64,000 nucleotides of DNA from Echria macrotheca (GCA_030411725.1 MU839832.1:620001-684000), one strand, 5' to 3'; shown: positions 1-11,520, counted from the first letter of the stretch. The notes: a model not told the origin generated them from the letters alone. Translations and numbers: made by a program.

Positions 1-790
1 CACGTTGCCTAGACTGAATCACGAGCAGTCTTATTTTCGCTAGCGGAGCCTGCGCTTTTTCATAACCCACTGGGCCCCGTTAGATAGATTCTGCTCACAT
101 CCTCCCACACGTGCATGCTCCTCCCATTTTGTGACAAGTCTCTAACTATTTCCATGGCCAGCCATCTTGGAAACCATGTGAATGTTTTTAACGAGATGGC
201 GGAGTGAAGCGCATTATAGCCCAAATTTCATCGGGCACCTGGCACCCCCAACATTTCACATCATGACGCCTAGATTGACGTCTGAAGTCGAGATAATTTG
301 AACGTGTGACTTTGGAACCTCCAAAGTCTGATAAATCTGTGAATCAGAACGCGACTATCGTACGGAGTACACCAGATGAAAGCCTTGACCTTCTTCCACC
401 GCTCAACTCCACCCGCTCCAGCCGTGCGTCGACATGTCAACACCAAAAAACTCCAGTAGATGCCGTGAAAACAAAAAGCTTCGAACCAGCCCCGCCAAGC
501 GCTATGTCATGCTATATACAGATTACCATACATGCGCCGCCCTTCAACCAGAACTCCCCCCCTCTGACTGGGTCAGAACCTTACAGGATATTGGGCCTCC
601 CAGAAAACATGCCTTAGATGACGTTTGAAATAACAAATAACAAAACCTTATCGGCCACCTTCATCGCCGATCTCACCTCCCCGTGCCGATGCCTTGAAAC
701 GCCGTATCATTCCCAAACCATAAATCATCAAGTCGTGATCATGGCCGTCTAGTGTGGTACATATATGGAAGCGCAGAATGGTGAACGCCG
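1..790. other. Intergenic, no gene seen
   Basis: Only short unsupported reading frames occur here. The right part presumably holds the 3' untranslated region of the leftward RING/PHD gene. I see no tRNA, repeat or transposon sequence. Confidence 0.5.
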
Positions 791-2968
791 TTAGGTCTTG
801 ACCCCGGCAACCACCTTGTCCGCTCCGAGGCCCACAGTGGTCTTGTCAGTGATGAGCTCCGCAACGGCCTTGTCCACCTCATCGATCGCGAGCTTTCTCC
901 AGCTTTGCCGGATGTCGTCGTTGATGGCATTCGGGTCTTGGACCTGCTTGTAAAGCATCTGAGAGATGTCGCGGTTGATGTTGACGTATTGCTCAGTCGT
1001 GAGCTTGCTCGACTTCCAATGCGGCTTCAGCGCACTACGAACAATGCCGCTGATGCTCTCCTTCACCCCGAGCGGAAGAGCCTTCGTGGGCGATGCATGT
1101 TCCGATCTCGTAGGCGACACGTGTTCCGATCTGGAGACCACCACCGGGTGGGTCCGACGAGGTCGCGGCTGCTGCAGCTCCGACGCTCCATTTCGACGGC
1201 CCCGGTGCTCCGAGTCGCTATTTTCCGGCGACGAATGGTTTTCCGTCTTGCGGTTGGGAGACGAGGATCTTGAGTGTTTATTGACCGATGATGACCGGGT
1301 CGGCGAGAAGTTTGCAGGCGGATAGACAGGTTGTATCAGCGTGCTCAGCGTCATCGCCGGAGAGCTCGGTCGCACCACAGGAACGGGAGCGGGCGAACTC
1401 GAGGATGCGCGCGAGGGCGAAGCAACAGGGGGTGACGGGGCGTCATTAACGCCTGAAAGTCGTCCATAAAGCGCTTCGATCTTCTCCTCGTCCGACGGTG
1501 TGCTCATTTCCACCTCCCGCAGGAGAGAGGAAAGGAAAGAAGGAGGTTCCGGGGCGTTCAGGGGTGCAGCCGGAGGACTCGCTTGGCCTGAATGATTTGC
1601 TGACGAGCTGCCGACTCCATTCACAACCGACGAGGATGATTCCCCATTTTGAGGCAGCAGCCTCCGAGTCCGCGGACGCTTGAGCTTTCTCTCGGGCTCT
1701 TGTTGCGGCTCGCTCGGCTCTGCCGTCCCTGACCGCGACTTTCGCTTGCGCGACTCCATCTCCGTATTCTCATCCCGCCTTGCCTTCTCGAGAGCGCCCC
1801 AAGCCATCTGGGCCTCCCGCGACTCCTGGCGCTGCGGCCGTGCGATAGGAGTCACTCTTCCAAGCACTCTAGGTATGTTCCTAGCAAAGACCTCGCGGGC
1901 GCCCACACGGCTGGCGATGTTCAGTCGCTGCTGCCACCGTTGGTTCTCGCGTCGTTCTCGCTCTCGCCGCTCTCGGTCGCGGATCTGCTGCGACCGCCGG
2001 AGTCCCTCAAAGATGGACGGCTCGTCATCGTCTTGATAGTCGAGATCGAGATTGATGGCATCCCAGACCCGTCCTGTGATCCGCCCCCAAGCTCCCTGCC
2101 ATTCATCCGACCGCGCTCTTCGGCGGGCCTGGCGAACACTAGCTTGAGTCCGGGGAACCGAGTATAACTGCTCGACGTTATCCTCGTAGCCGTTCACAAG
2201 GCCCGGAGCGACCGCAGCGGCGATGCCAGCAGTGCTGCACTCCATGCAGTACCAGGAGCCGCCGGGAACAGAGTCGAGGTCGACGCAGTACGTATGGTAG
2301 GGCGCGTCGCAGCCATCGCAGAGAAGCAGCACCTCTTCGTTATCCGCTAGGTTGCAAATCGGACACGGCGTCGGGTCCTCCTCTGGCTCTGGATTCTCAA
2401 CCAGCCAAGCTTGCGCATCGAACTCGGCCACTTGTTTTCTGTCCTCGACCTTTCGAGTCGACAAGCAAGTTCCTGTAAAAACACGCAAAATGTCAGCAAT
2501 GCCATCACTTTTCTGAAACCTTGTCCTGGATGTCCGTAGACACAAAACATCGAGTGGCGACTTACCTCCAACTTTATCGTAGACATGCACCAGATTAAAG
2601 GTTTGCCGGCAAATGGGGCAGCTGTTGGCCTTTTCGGTCCATTCGCGAAGACAAGCGTCGTGCAGCACGTGGCCGCAGACTTGAATTTGAGCCACGGGCT
2701 CGTGGTTTCCGTGATGTCCAGGCGACGCGGCGCGACTGGTGTTGCTGGAGCCGTCAGCGATGAAGGCTGCGGGTGCAACCGACAGTGCAGCGTCGGCGTG
2801 CTGTAGTGCTGCTGCTGCTGCTGCTGCCCCTGGGGAGCCGTTCTTTGCAGTGGCAGCAGCGACGCTGCTGGAGGGGTCGTCCTGCGGGGCGACGGCTCCC
2901 GCTAGCGCTCCGGCTGTTGATGGTTCTACGTCTAGGCTGTCTAGACACACAATGCATTGATCCGCCAT
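791..2968 (-). CDS. RING and PHD finger protein (PHRF1-like)
   Basis: Predicted nuclear chromatin or ubiquitin-ligase type protein of 694 residues. A RING finger begins at the start codon: C5 and C8, then a long loop, then CGH at 98-100 and CPIC. A PHD finger follows with CPIC, LCDGCDAPYH and CMEC. The rest is low-complexity and basic/Ser-rich, then a conserved C-terminal helical region. One intron (2473-2565, GTAAGT to TTTTACAG, 93 nt) separates RING from PHD. It is in frame and stop-free, so retention would insert 31 residues. The start at 2968 was chosen because fungal relatives begin directly before the first RING cysteine; an in-frame ATG at 3085 would add 39 residues. The RING loop between the second and third ligands is about 89 residues and includes an alanine run encoded by a GCT/CTG repeat. 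The family resembles human PHRF1. The exact function is not shown by the sequence. Confidence 0.88.
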   Translation of the reverse strand: MADQCIVCLDSLDVEPSTAGALAGAVAPQDDPSSSVAAATAKNGSPGAAAAAAALQHADAALSVAPAAFIADGSSNTSRAASPGHHGNHEPVAQIQVCGHVLHDACLREWTEKANSCPICRQTFNLVHVYDKVGGKSPLDVLCLRTSRTRFQKSDGIADILRVFTGTCLSTRKVEDRKQVAEFDAQAWLVENPEPEEDPTPCPICNLADNEEVLLLCDGCDAPYHTYCVDLDSVPGGSWYCMECSTAGIAAAVAPGLVNGYEDNVEQLYSVPRTQASVRQARRRARSDEWQGAWGRITGRVWDAINLDLDYQDDDEPSIFEGLRRSQQIRDRERRERERRENQRWQQRLNIASRVGAREVFARNIPRVLGRVTPIARPQRQESREAQMAWGALEKARRDENTEMESRKRKSRSGTAEPSEPQQEPERKLKRPRTRRLLPQNGESSSSVVNGVGSSSANHSGQASPPAAPLNAPEPPSFLSSLLREVEMSTPSDEEKIEALYGRLSGVNDAPSPPVASPSRASSSSPAPVPVVRPSSPAMTLSTLIQPVYPPANFSPTRSSSVNKHSRSSSPNRKTENHSSPENSDSEHRGRRNGASELQQPRPRRTHPVVVSRSEHVSPTRSEHASPTKALPLGVKESISGIVRSALKPHWKSSKLTTEQYVNINRDISQMLYKQVQDPNAINDDIRQSWRKLAIDEVDKAVAELITDKTTVGLGADKVVAGVKT

Positions 2969-4588
2969 CGTAGGTGGCCACTTCGGGTTGGAATTGATCT
3001 GGTCGGGATGTTGGGGATCTTCATGTAAATGATTGTGGTGGAAGGCTTTGGTGGTTTCTGAATTGAAATTGGGGGGAAGATGCAAACGTTGAATGAGGTG
3101 GGAGAATTGGGGGGGTTTGGAGCGCTGTAGAGAGGCAGTCTAAGTGGTTGCAGCAGCCCGGGTGTTCAGAGCGTGGACTGGAGCTGGCCGGTCTGGGAGA
3201 GATTTACAGGCGGAGAAGCGGGGGCCACTGCGAGCTGCTTTGTGAAAGAGACGGAGTGAAAGGCGGGAACTAGAAAAGAGGAAAAAGATGCCTGCCAGTT
3301 GACGGTCCGGATTTTCTCGTCGAGCCCGCATTAGCGCAGCCGAGGGGCTGTCAGCCAATCGCGGAACCTCTGGAGCTTCAACAAGCGGGCAGGGTTGTAC
3401 CAGCCAGAGCAGTCACGCAGTCTCGCCGCAGGGCCAGCTGACTGAGCCCAGCGAGGGGGAAGCGTGTGGCAGCGCAGAGAAAGGTACCTTGATAGCCGCA
3501 CTCACCACGGAACAAGGCACGAACCGGTCGAGTCATCAGTGGCTGCTGATGGACGACCACGGTCTGGTATATTCGGTAAAAGCGAGGCACCCAACGATCG
3601 CACGTCAGAGAGAATAATGAGATCTGAGATCCCGTTGGTTACCTACCAAATATTCATCATCAGCCACCGGAAGTTCGCCCGCGAGCGGGTTCCCTGCACT
3701 GGACACATAACCTCAAGGTAACCACAGAGTAACTAGCGCCCCCTATTCTTTGCCATCCACGCAGCTGCTCAAGATGGATGAGTTAGGGCGGCAGGGTGGC
3801 TAAGCAGACAGACCGCCGATGGCAAATCTGCATGCTCAAAAAAGAGCACAGACGGTTGACGTATTTCCCATTGTCGTGATGAACCGTGTACCACTATTTA
3901 CCCCTCATCCTCAAAAGGGGGTGTCCATGACAGAAGGGTTGCGGAGCCTTGACGACGCTCCCGCCTGCCGTGCGGATCTGGGCGAGCCCAATCCGACTCA
4001 TCCAGGTTGCGTCGACTCACGGGAGGGTCCAGCTCATCCCACGAAGCTATTTTATCAAAATGCGGGACTGAGGCCCGATGGCACCTGCTTGGTGCACTTA
4101 CAGCCCCCAAGTTTATCGCACTTCAGCACTAACAACTCAGTCCCCTGTGAAGAGCGTCCGGGCAGCAGGACTAGCCGTCGGCAAGGCTTCCAATCATGAC
4201 GTACAGTTCGGTCGAGCGTGTGTCGCGACAACGTGACGTGGCACGGCAGTTTATCCTCAGGGCGAGAATGGACTTTTATTGTTCAGGGACCACACCGAGC
4301 GCGGTAGCGATTCATGGTCCAATGAGCGGTCGTAGCGCCCTCGGCCGTTTGACTCCTCAGCATCTGAAACTTGACGAGCCCGATGACAGCTTTCCAGCTC
4401 TATGGTTTATCCGGGCGTGAAAAGTAACCTCTTGGGCGTGAGCGGCAATCGTCCTCACTGAAATGCCTCATTGTTGTTCAAGGATTCTCATTGACCAGCC
4501 ATACCCTATGACTGAAAGCATTCGCAATGACCCCGTTATCCTTTTCCCTGACACCAAAACGGAAACCCAAAATGCCCCAAGTCGTTCC
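2969..4588. other. Intergenic between RING/PHD and eL43 genes
   Basis: The left part is the promoter and 5' leader of the RING/PHD gene. The right part is 3' sequence of eL43. Reading frames here are short and match no family I recognise. Confidence 0.5.
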
Positions 4589-5604
4589 TTAAACATCCGC
4601 GATTTCACGCAGGCGGCGGAGAGTTGACCGCATGGCAGCAGCGGCAGGGGTCCTGGAACTGTTAGATGATAGCCCAACTTTAGTATCTCGAGTTCTACGT
4701 ACGAGACGGTGTAGGCACCACCAGCCATGGTCTTCTTGCAGGACTTGCAGGACTGTAAAATGTTAGTCACAGCTCCAGATTCATACTCAAATATCAAACC
4801 CGGGACTCCTGGAGCACCCGGTTTGATGACCGAATAACATACCCAGATTCCGACAGAGGTACGCCTCACGTTGTCCTTTCCGCAGAATGCTGTTGAACCA
4901 AGTTAATATGTCGAAACCCATGCACATCAGATTTCATGACGTACTGCAAGTGCTACATAAGAGGTTAGCCAAGGCCATCAGGGATACCTGGTAAGCAGGA
5001 GCGGCAGGGACTCACTATTTCGCGTGCTGTGACACCTCCTGCTTCTTCACGAGCTTACGGAGGGAAGCACCGTATCTATTTTCCCCTTGTCAATACCACG
5101 TTCTTCTATCCCCGAGACAATGACTGCAGAGAGAGAAGTTTCCAGAGGGTCGAGTAAAGCCGGGACGAGGGGAGGGGGTCTTGCGACCAGGATGAGGCGC
5201 CATCGCAGGATTATTAGTCGCGTGTGAAGCGCCAGTCGCACAAGCTGTCTTCGATGTCCTCCCCTGCCCGCAACGATTCCCGACACCCACCGTCACCAGG
5301 CTCGATCGGTCCTCGCTGGGGGAGGGGGAAGGGGCTTTCAAATCCAAGCGGTGCCGGCATTCATCCTTGGAAATTTCGGGAGTCGCGAGAACGTTCGGGT
5401 TGCGTTCGCGAAATGTCGTCGAGCGTGTGCGCGGGCAGGGAAACCGTTCAGAAGAAATTTTGTTCGACGTACCTTGTGCCGTACTGCAAATCATGGTCAG
5501 CGCGCCGTCGGGTCGCCTCGACGCAGAAAAAAGGGAAGGGGGATTAAAAAGACGGATTTACATACCTTGCCGGAAATGCCGACCTTCTTTGTTCGCTTGG
5601 ACAT
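4589..5604 (-). CDS. rpl43: 60S ribosomal protein eL43 (RPL43), seven exons
   Basis: Cytosolic large-subunit ribosomal protein with a zinc-ribbon. The spliced product is 92 residues, the usual family length. Exons on the minus strand: 5566-5604, 5473-5483, 5016-5075, 4945-4952, 4843-4889, 4703-4752, 4589-4652. All six introns have GT..AG ends and exon lengths sum to 279 nt. The product begins MSKRTKKVGISGK, continues YGTRYGASLRK, has the zinc motif YTCTFCGK and SCKSCKKTMAGGAYT, and ends LRRLREIADV. Exons 2 and 4 are microexons of 11 and 8 nt. The 8-nt exon carries most of the codons for the first zinc cysteine pair, so it cannot be skipped without destroying the finger. Intron 2 is long (397 nt). 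A HomolD box lies 167 nt upstream. It is divergent from the oxidoreductase gene at 6300. Confidence 0.95.
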
Positions 5605-6299
5605 TTTGACGGTGTTGTTGGATCACGGGGTGTTGATCTCTAGAAAATGTCGTGGTTGTCGGAATTTGATCAAGGTGCAGCGTATTTTCTCTCGCCTTGG
5701 TGTGTGAGCCCGGTTGCAAGCGTGCGGAACACGGGAAAGCGGAAGCTAGGCGGAACCATTTCCCCGAATTTGTGACTGTGGGGTCAGGGCTTTTTCTGAA
5801 GGACATAAAAAAATCGCGGGGCACTCACGCCAGCCGGCTGACAGCTGTCACTCCAAAAAAAGCGAAACATGGCAGTTTGTTAGCTGCATATCTGAGCTCT
5901 CCGCCAATGAAGAGACGAAGAGCCAATGGGATGGACGATGCTCGACTGAGAACCGCGGCGGTGTTCCCTCTTTAGGGACGGTGCCAGATTGACCCGGAGA
6001 CGACATCCCAAACGGAGCTGCCTGTTGTTTCGGGCATGGGAAGCTATCCAAAGTCGGGGCGATGGCCGGAGGTGCAGAGGGAGCGCTCGGGTAGTTTAAA
6101 AGAAGCGACTTGTTGGTTGTGGTGGTTAGAGGTGGGCCGTTCCTGTTCGGTTCGCAGTTTCCACTTCATGACGATATCGCTTCATCGTATCTCTCGATAT
6201 TCTCTTGATTCACCGATTTCCCTTTGAGTGTATGAAAAGAACAGGTGGAAGTAATAAATCCTCTAAATTCTGGATATATCGTACGAAAAGAAAACCAAA
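5605..6299. other. Divergent promoter region, eL43 and oxidoreductase
   Basis: This 695-bp region separates two divergently transcribed genes. It holds the HomolD box of the ribosomal protein gene and no supported coding sequence. Confidence 0.6.
5771..5778 (-). promoter_or_regulatory. HomolD box of eL43
   Basis: The minus strand reads CAGTCACA, an exact HomolD element, 167 nt upstream of the eL43 start codon and in the same orientation. HomolD is an established core promoter element of ribosomal protein genes in fission yeast and is also reported for filamentous ascomycetes. Its activity here is inference. Confidence 0.6.
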
Positions 6300-7706
6300 A
6301 TGCCGTTGAAACAACATGACCGCCAATACGACATGGTCGTCTTCGGCGCGACAGGTAGATACAACCACCCGATCACTAATCCTCAACCACATATACTTAC
6401 ATACATCCCCCTCCCCAGGCTACACGGGCAAATTCACAGCTCAGCACATAACAACCCACCTCCCCACCACCCTCCGCTGGGCCATCGCCGGCCGCTCCCA
6501 GGCCAAACTCGAGGCGCTCGCCGAGCAATGCAAAAAATGGAACCCCGACCGCCCCCCGCCGGCGATAGAGATCTGCTCCCTCTCCGACGCTGACCTGGCA
6601 TCCCTCGCCAGCAAGACCTTCATCCTCCTCACCACCGTCGGCCCCTACGGCCGGCACGGCGAGCCCGCCTTCCGCGCCTGCGCCGAGCAGGGGACGCACT
6701 ACCTCGACGTGACGGGCGAAGTCCCCTTCGTCAAGCGCATGATCACGCGCTACGCATCCACCGCATCCGCCAGCGGCGCCCTCATGTTCCCGCAGGTGGG
6801 CATCGAATCCGCGCCCTCCGATCTCGTAACCTGGACGCTCGCCCGCGTCCTGAGGGAAACCTACGGCCCGACCACCAAGCTCGGCGACGTCACCGAGTCC
6901 CTCATGATAAGCGGCGCCCCCTCGGGCGGGACGCTCGCCTCGGCGCTGACCATCATGGAGACGTTCCCGCTGCGCGAGCTGCGCGCGGCGTACAAGCCGT
7001 TCGCGCTCTCGCCCGTCCCGAACCCGAACCCCCGCAGACCCAAGGCGCCCTCGATCCTGACGCGGCTGACGGGGCTGGTGAGGCTGCCCGTGCTGGGCGG
7101 CCTGCAGACGACGTCCATCGCGAACCGCACCGACGGCGCCATCGTCGAGCGCACGTGGGGCCTGCTGGCGTCGACACCGGCGCTGCGGGACCAGGCTTAT
7201 GGGCCGAATTTCTCGTTCACGCAGTACATGCGCGCGCGGAGCGTGCTGATGGGCGTGGGCATCCATTTTGGCCTGATGGTGCTTGGGCTGGTCATGGCCA
7301 CGCCTTTCTTGCGGCGCTTTGTCGGCGCGAGGGTGACGCAGCCTGGGGAGGGTGCCGATTTCGAGGCGGCCAAGAAGGATCGGGTTGAGTATGTGGCGAC
7401 GGCGAGGCCAGACTTCCAAGATGGGAGGACGGAAGATGATGGGCGGGTGGCTTATTGTCGGGCTGCGTATAAGGGGCCTAATTACTATTGTGAGTTGGGA
7501 CACTTTGCCATGTGCTGGACAAAGGGACTGACGTTTATGTGTTTCTAGTTACGGCCATCTTGCTCGCCGAGGCGGCCGCGACGGTTCTACAGGATGATAT
7601 TCCTCTGACTGGTGGAGTATATACCCCGGCCTGTCTGGGGCAGGGCTTCATCGACAGGCTCGAGAAGGCGGGATTCCATTTCGAGGCCAAGATGCTGGAT
7701 GCGTGA
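6300..7706 (+). CDS. Saccharopine dehydrogenase-like oxidoreductase
   Basis: Membrane-associated NAD(P)-dependent oxidoreductase of the saccharopine dehydrogenase-like (trans-acting enoyl reductase) family, 427 residues. Exons 6300-6354, 6419-7489 and 7549-7706. The first intron interrupts the Rossmann motif VVFGATG-YTGKF, whose junction restores the dinucleotide-binding loop exactly. Other landmarks are RWAIAGRS, the TTVGPYGRHGEPAFRAC segment, LDVTGE and a C-terminal hydrophobic helix (VGIHFGLMVLGLVMA). The C-terminal ILLAEAA..GGVYTPA stretch is typical of the family. The substrate is unknown; true saccharopine dehydrogenases are a different subgroup. It is convergent with the MFS gene, with stop codons only about 165 bp apart. 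Confidence 0.9.
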
Positions 7707-7871
7707 AGCGTTACGATTCTGTAATATTGTCATTTAGAGAATACCCCCCAGGACCTAATAGCACGCTGTCTAAAAATCCGGAGAAACACCAGCAAATGCA
7801 GTACGCTGCTCCCATATCCATGCCCCTCGTGATATATCATAAAATCATGCATCGTATCATCCATCGTACCC

Positions 7872-9851
7872 TCATCCTAGCAACCGCTCATTCTCCTCCG
7901 CAGGCTCCTTGGACCTCTCCCTCCAAGCCCACCGCCTCATCCAACCACCCCGTCCCCGTCCATCCTCCCCCGCCGACTCAACCTCGCCCACACTCCCAAT
8001 AACCAATCCCGTAACCTCCCCGCACTCATCCAGCCTCTCATCCCTCATGGTCCACGCTACCAGACACAGCGGCACACAAACCGCCAGCGCAACCCACAAC
8101 AACACGGTGATCGTCTCCTGATACGCCCTCGCAATCGCCTCGCGCTCTGGACTGCCCCAGGCATAGCTACACGCTACCACAACGCTGGCATATATCCTGC
8201 GCGCCTCGCTCTTGGTCCCCTCGGGTAGATACTCGACCAGCTTGGCAGGGACAAGCCGTCCCCACACGGCACCGGACACGGCACTCCCGCACGCCGCGCC
8301 GACCTCAACAAGTGTCAGAAAAGCGGCCGTCGCGACGCCCACGTGCGCGTGGTGTGACCCGCAGCTCGCCTGCACGGCTAGTTGCGTAGCGACGTGCATT
8401 AAGCCCGCGCCGGCGCCGAGGGTAGCCTGCGCGGCGAAGAGGGTCGAAAGCGACGCCGAGCGGGTGCGCGTGTGCAGCAGAACGACAACGGCTAGACTAT
8501 AAAGTGCAGCGCCGGTGAGGATGTACGGCCGCGGCCGGGGCGCGGTTTTGGAGCGGCGGATGAGGAGCGAGGCGGCCAGGGCGGCGATGGTGGAGGCGAA
8601 GGAGAAGGTCTGCGTGATGGGTCCGGCGCGGCTGACGGGGAGATTGAGGGCGACGAGGAGATACGAATAGAAGTAGGGCTGCACGGCGATGTAGAAGATC
8701 ATGAACCAGAAGAAGCCTAGGGCGCAGCCGGCGGTGAAGGATCGGGACCGGAGGAGGGTCAGGGGTAGCAAAGGGTGCGGTGCGAGGTTGGGACGCGATT
8801 CCCAGAGGGGGAAGAGGACGAGAAGTATAACGCCCGAGGCGATCATGGCTAGGATGCCGCGGTCGTGCCAGCCCGAGGGTGAGCGGGACACGAGGGTCAG
8901 GGGGATGAGAATCAGGGCAAGCCCAGCACTGAATAGAAACGTGCCGACGAGGTCGAGATCGTCCAAGAGGCGCTTGAGGAGCCGGGTAGCAGGCTCGTCG
9001 TCGCTGCCGTGCCGCTTCTTTTTGAGTAGTCCCATGCGTTCCGCCTTACGGCCGTTGGAGAATAGACTGGTGGCCAGGGGCAGAAACGCAACAGGCAGGA
9101 TGAAGGCCCACATGCCATATCCCCATCGCCAGCTTGAGTTGGCCAAGATGGCCGAAGCAATGGCCGGACCAATCCAGACTGTGACGAGAAAGGGGGTGTC
9201 GGGCAGACTTGAGAACAGCGCCCGGTTCAAGAAGTCGCTCGTATCGGCGATGAACACCTGTTGGAGGATCTGCAGGCCCGTCGAGCCCGCCGAGTAGAAA
9301 ATCTGCGCTGAGGCGTATGTCTCGACATTCTGGGAGGCGGCCATCTGAATATAGCCCAGGACGAGGAGGCCGACCGAGATGGCAAAAGCTTCGAGACGGC
9401 CAAAGACATCGGCGATCTTGGCCATCGGGGGCTTGATGACGGCTGGAAAATATTAGTCTCTTTCCATGGCTGCACAGATAATCAAGTAGGTACCATTGAC
9501 GACATTTTGAACAACGAAAACGGTTGAAAGCAGCGAGTGGTTGTTGAAGGAGCTGACGGCAAAGGCAGTCAGGGGATAAGTGACTTGTCCCTCAAGCGAC
9601 GTCGTGAAGGCCATCAACAGGACGCTCAGGTACGCGATGATCAACCCCCATTTGGACCAGGTCCTGGCGACGGCCTCGATGCGTCTAACGCCATCCTGCG
9701 CTTCCGAGTCGCTTGGCGTCGAGTCTGGAATGCTTCCGGTCTCGTCGGCTGCCTCCGCTGACCCGTAACTCGCTGCAGATCCAGATCCGTGGGGCCGTGA
9801 CAAGAGAGGCGAGAGAATCTCATTGTCGTCCGAACTGCTGGCGGCGGCCAT
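7872..9851 (-). CDS. MFS transporter, siderophore-iron type
   Basis: Integral membrane major-facilitator protein of 642 residues with about 14 hydrophobic segments, a soluble acidic N-terminus (residues 1-70) and a long final loop. Exons 9494-9851 and 7872-9442, with one 51-nt intron (GTACCT..TTCCAG). The splice restores NVVNAVIKPPMAKIADVFGR, which matches the siderophore transporter (ARN/Sit1/Mir) subfamily. So do TSLEGQVTYPLTAFAVSSF near helix 1 and ADTSDFLNRALFSSLPDTPF in helix 5. Such proteins import ferric siderophore complexes at the plasma membrane. No siderophore synthetase lies nearby. A GATA-type site ATCAGATAA about 765 bp upstream fits iron-responsive repression, but that link is inference. 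A drug or other-metabolite exporter is the alternative. Confidence 0.9.
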
Positions 9852-11520
9852 CCACCGCGAGCTTATTTGAAGCGTGTGGTTAAGGAGGTCGAGGTGTTAC
9901 TCATAGGGCGGACGCCGTGCTGGGCGACATAGGACGGCGGTAACTATTTAGGAGAAAACGATGTCCCAGTTTAAAAATCATAGAAAATCCAGCGCTCCAT
10001 GAAACGTAGGAATATCGCGCGACGTTTAGGATAGTAGTTCGTGAAAAAGGTGAAAGATGAAAGGAGTTGAAGAAATCGTATCAGACGTTAAAGCGCCACC
10101 AGAGTGGTCCCTCGGGCAGGGGAAACAAGGAGTCAGGCCAGGGCATTCACCTTACCCACTTCTTTCCCTCCCGACCCCCAAAAACGTTCCCCCGCGAGCA
10201 CTTTATTCGACGAGACAAAAATCCATCCCACCCTCCTCCTCGCTTTTGCGCGCTAAATAAAAAGCCAAGGGTGGCTCGGAAAAGAGAGGGCCATGTCTCG
10301 GGCACCACCAGGTCACGTTGTGTCTCACACTTGGGTCCTCCCCCGTTCCCAACACAATGACTCCCGATCTACCGGTGTTTCCCGTCAGATTTGGTTGGTG
10401 CCTAAACGCTAAACCCAGGAATCCGAATGCTCTTCTCGATTTAGACAGTTACACAAAGTGAAGAGAGGGGCATTACACCTTCCTTCCTCGGGGAAGCCAA
10501 GACTCGCAAGTTGAGCATGTTGCACATGACAGGGGAGGAATGGGGGGAAGTCAGGCAGGACGCCGAAAACAGGGGTCCTGTCTGGCTCCCGATTGGCCAC
10601 AGATTATCTTTTCCATCAGATAAATCTTTTATTCCCGCGCCCTGCAGCTGCCGCTCCCGTCCGCTACACTAGGCCCACCTCGACAAATCCAACAGGTCAT
10701 CCGACTTGTCGGCGATATCCACCCATCGTCATGCTCACGCTCATGCTAGACCTAGTGGTTGTGCCACAACGGCCTCTTGTCGAATGAGTTCACTTCTATA
10801 CTGACTAGGGCTACGATGGAGAAAAAGATGATGAAAAATAGTATCTGGCAACTACGAAGCAACAAGACCCAAATCATCGCATAAAATCACCACCTCTCCA
10901 CATATCAAATCATACTTCTGCATCTCGTACCATTCCACCTGTCTACAACAACACAGGGATCAACAGCGGAGGAATATACATCGTACACAAGCCCTGTCGT
11001 CTTGCATCGCAATAACCGATCCCCCAACCCCTTTCCTACCTACCCTTACACACATCATATATTTTCCATAAACAGCTTCACGCCTTGTCCTCCCTCGCTG
11101 AAAATCCCGTCACTGGATTCCAACCTTTTGTGTTTCCCATCGCCTTCTTCAACCAAGAAAACGCGCGCTAGGCCGGGGGGATGACTTCGTATAAACATTG
11201 AAAAATTCAAATCGAGTGTCGTATATCGCAGCCGAAACAAAATCGAGCCGTAAAGTTCAGAAGCAAAATGGTATCTTCCCAACACAGCCGTGAAATGGCC
11301 ACAACAGAAAAAATCGCCATGAATCACCAGAAGCAACTCTACAGGTCCTCCATGTAGATAAAAAGGGAAAGGGAAGGTTGAATTGCGGTGAAAAAAATAT
11401 TAGCCACCGCTGTAAGCTGGCCGAAGCCGAGAGTGGAATGAGATTATTCGGGTATCGTGTTGGCTAGCGAAGCCGGGGCCGCGAGAAATCTGGCGACCAC
11501 GTTGGGTTCAGCAGAGCGGC
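9852..11520. other. Intergenic: MFS promoter and scaffold-gene 3' region
   Basis: This 1.7-kb gap is upstream of the MFS gene and downstream of the RING-PH-VWA gene. It contains the paired GATA site at 10601-10623 and no supported coding sequence. The last several hundred bases are probably 3' untranslated region. Confidence 0.5.
10601..10623 (+). promoter_or_regulatory. Paired GATA site with ATCAGATAA
   Basis: TTATCT at 10604-10609 faces ATCAGATAA at 10615-10623, giving an inverted GATA pair. ATCWGATAA is the extended site recognised by fungal iron-repressor GATA factors (SreA/SRE/Fep1 class). It lies about 765 bp upstream of the start of the siderophore-type transporter. Function is inferred from match and location; generic nitrogen GATA factors could also bind. 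Confidence 0.45.

Noticed and set aside
6397..7503. 368-codon open frame antisense to the oxidoreductase
   Set aside because: It is a GC-rich shadow of the real gene; its sequence is Arg/Gly/His-rich low complexity and matches nothing.
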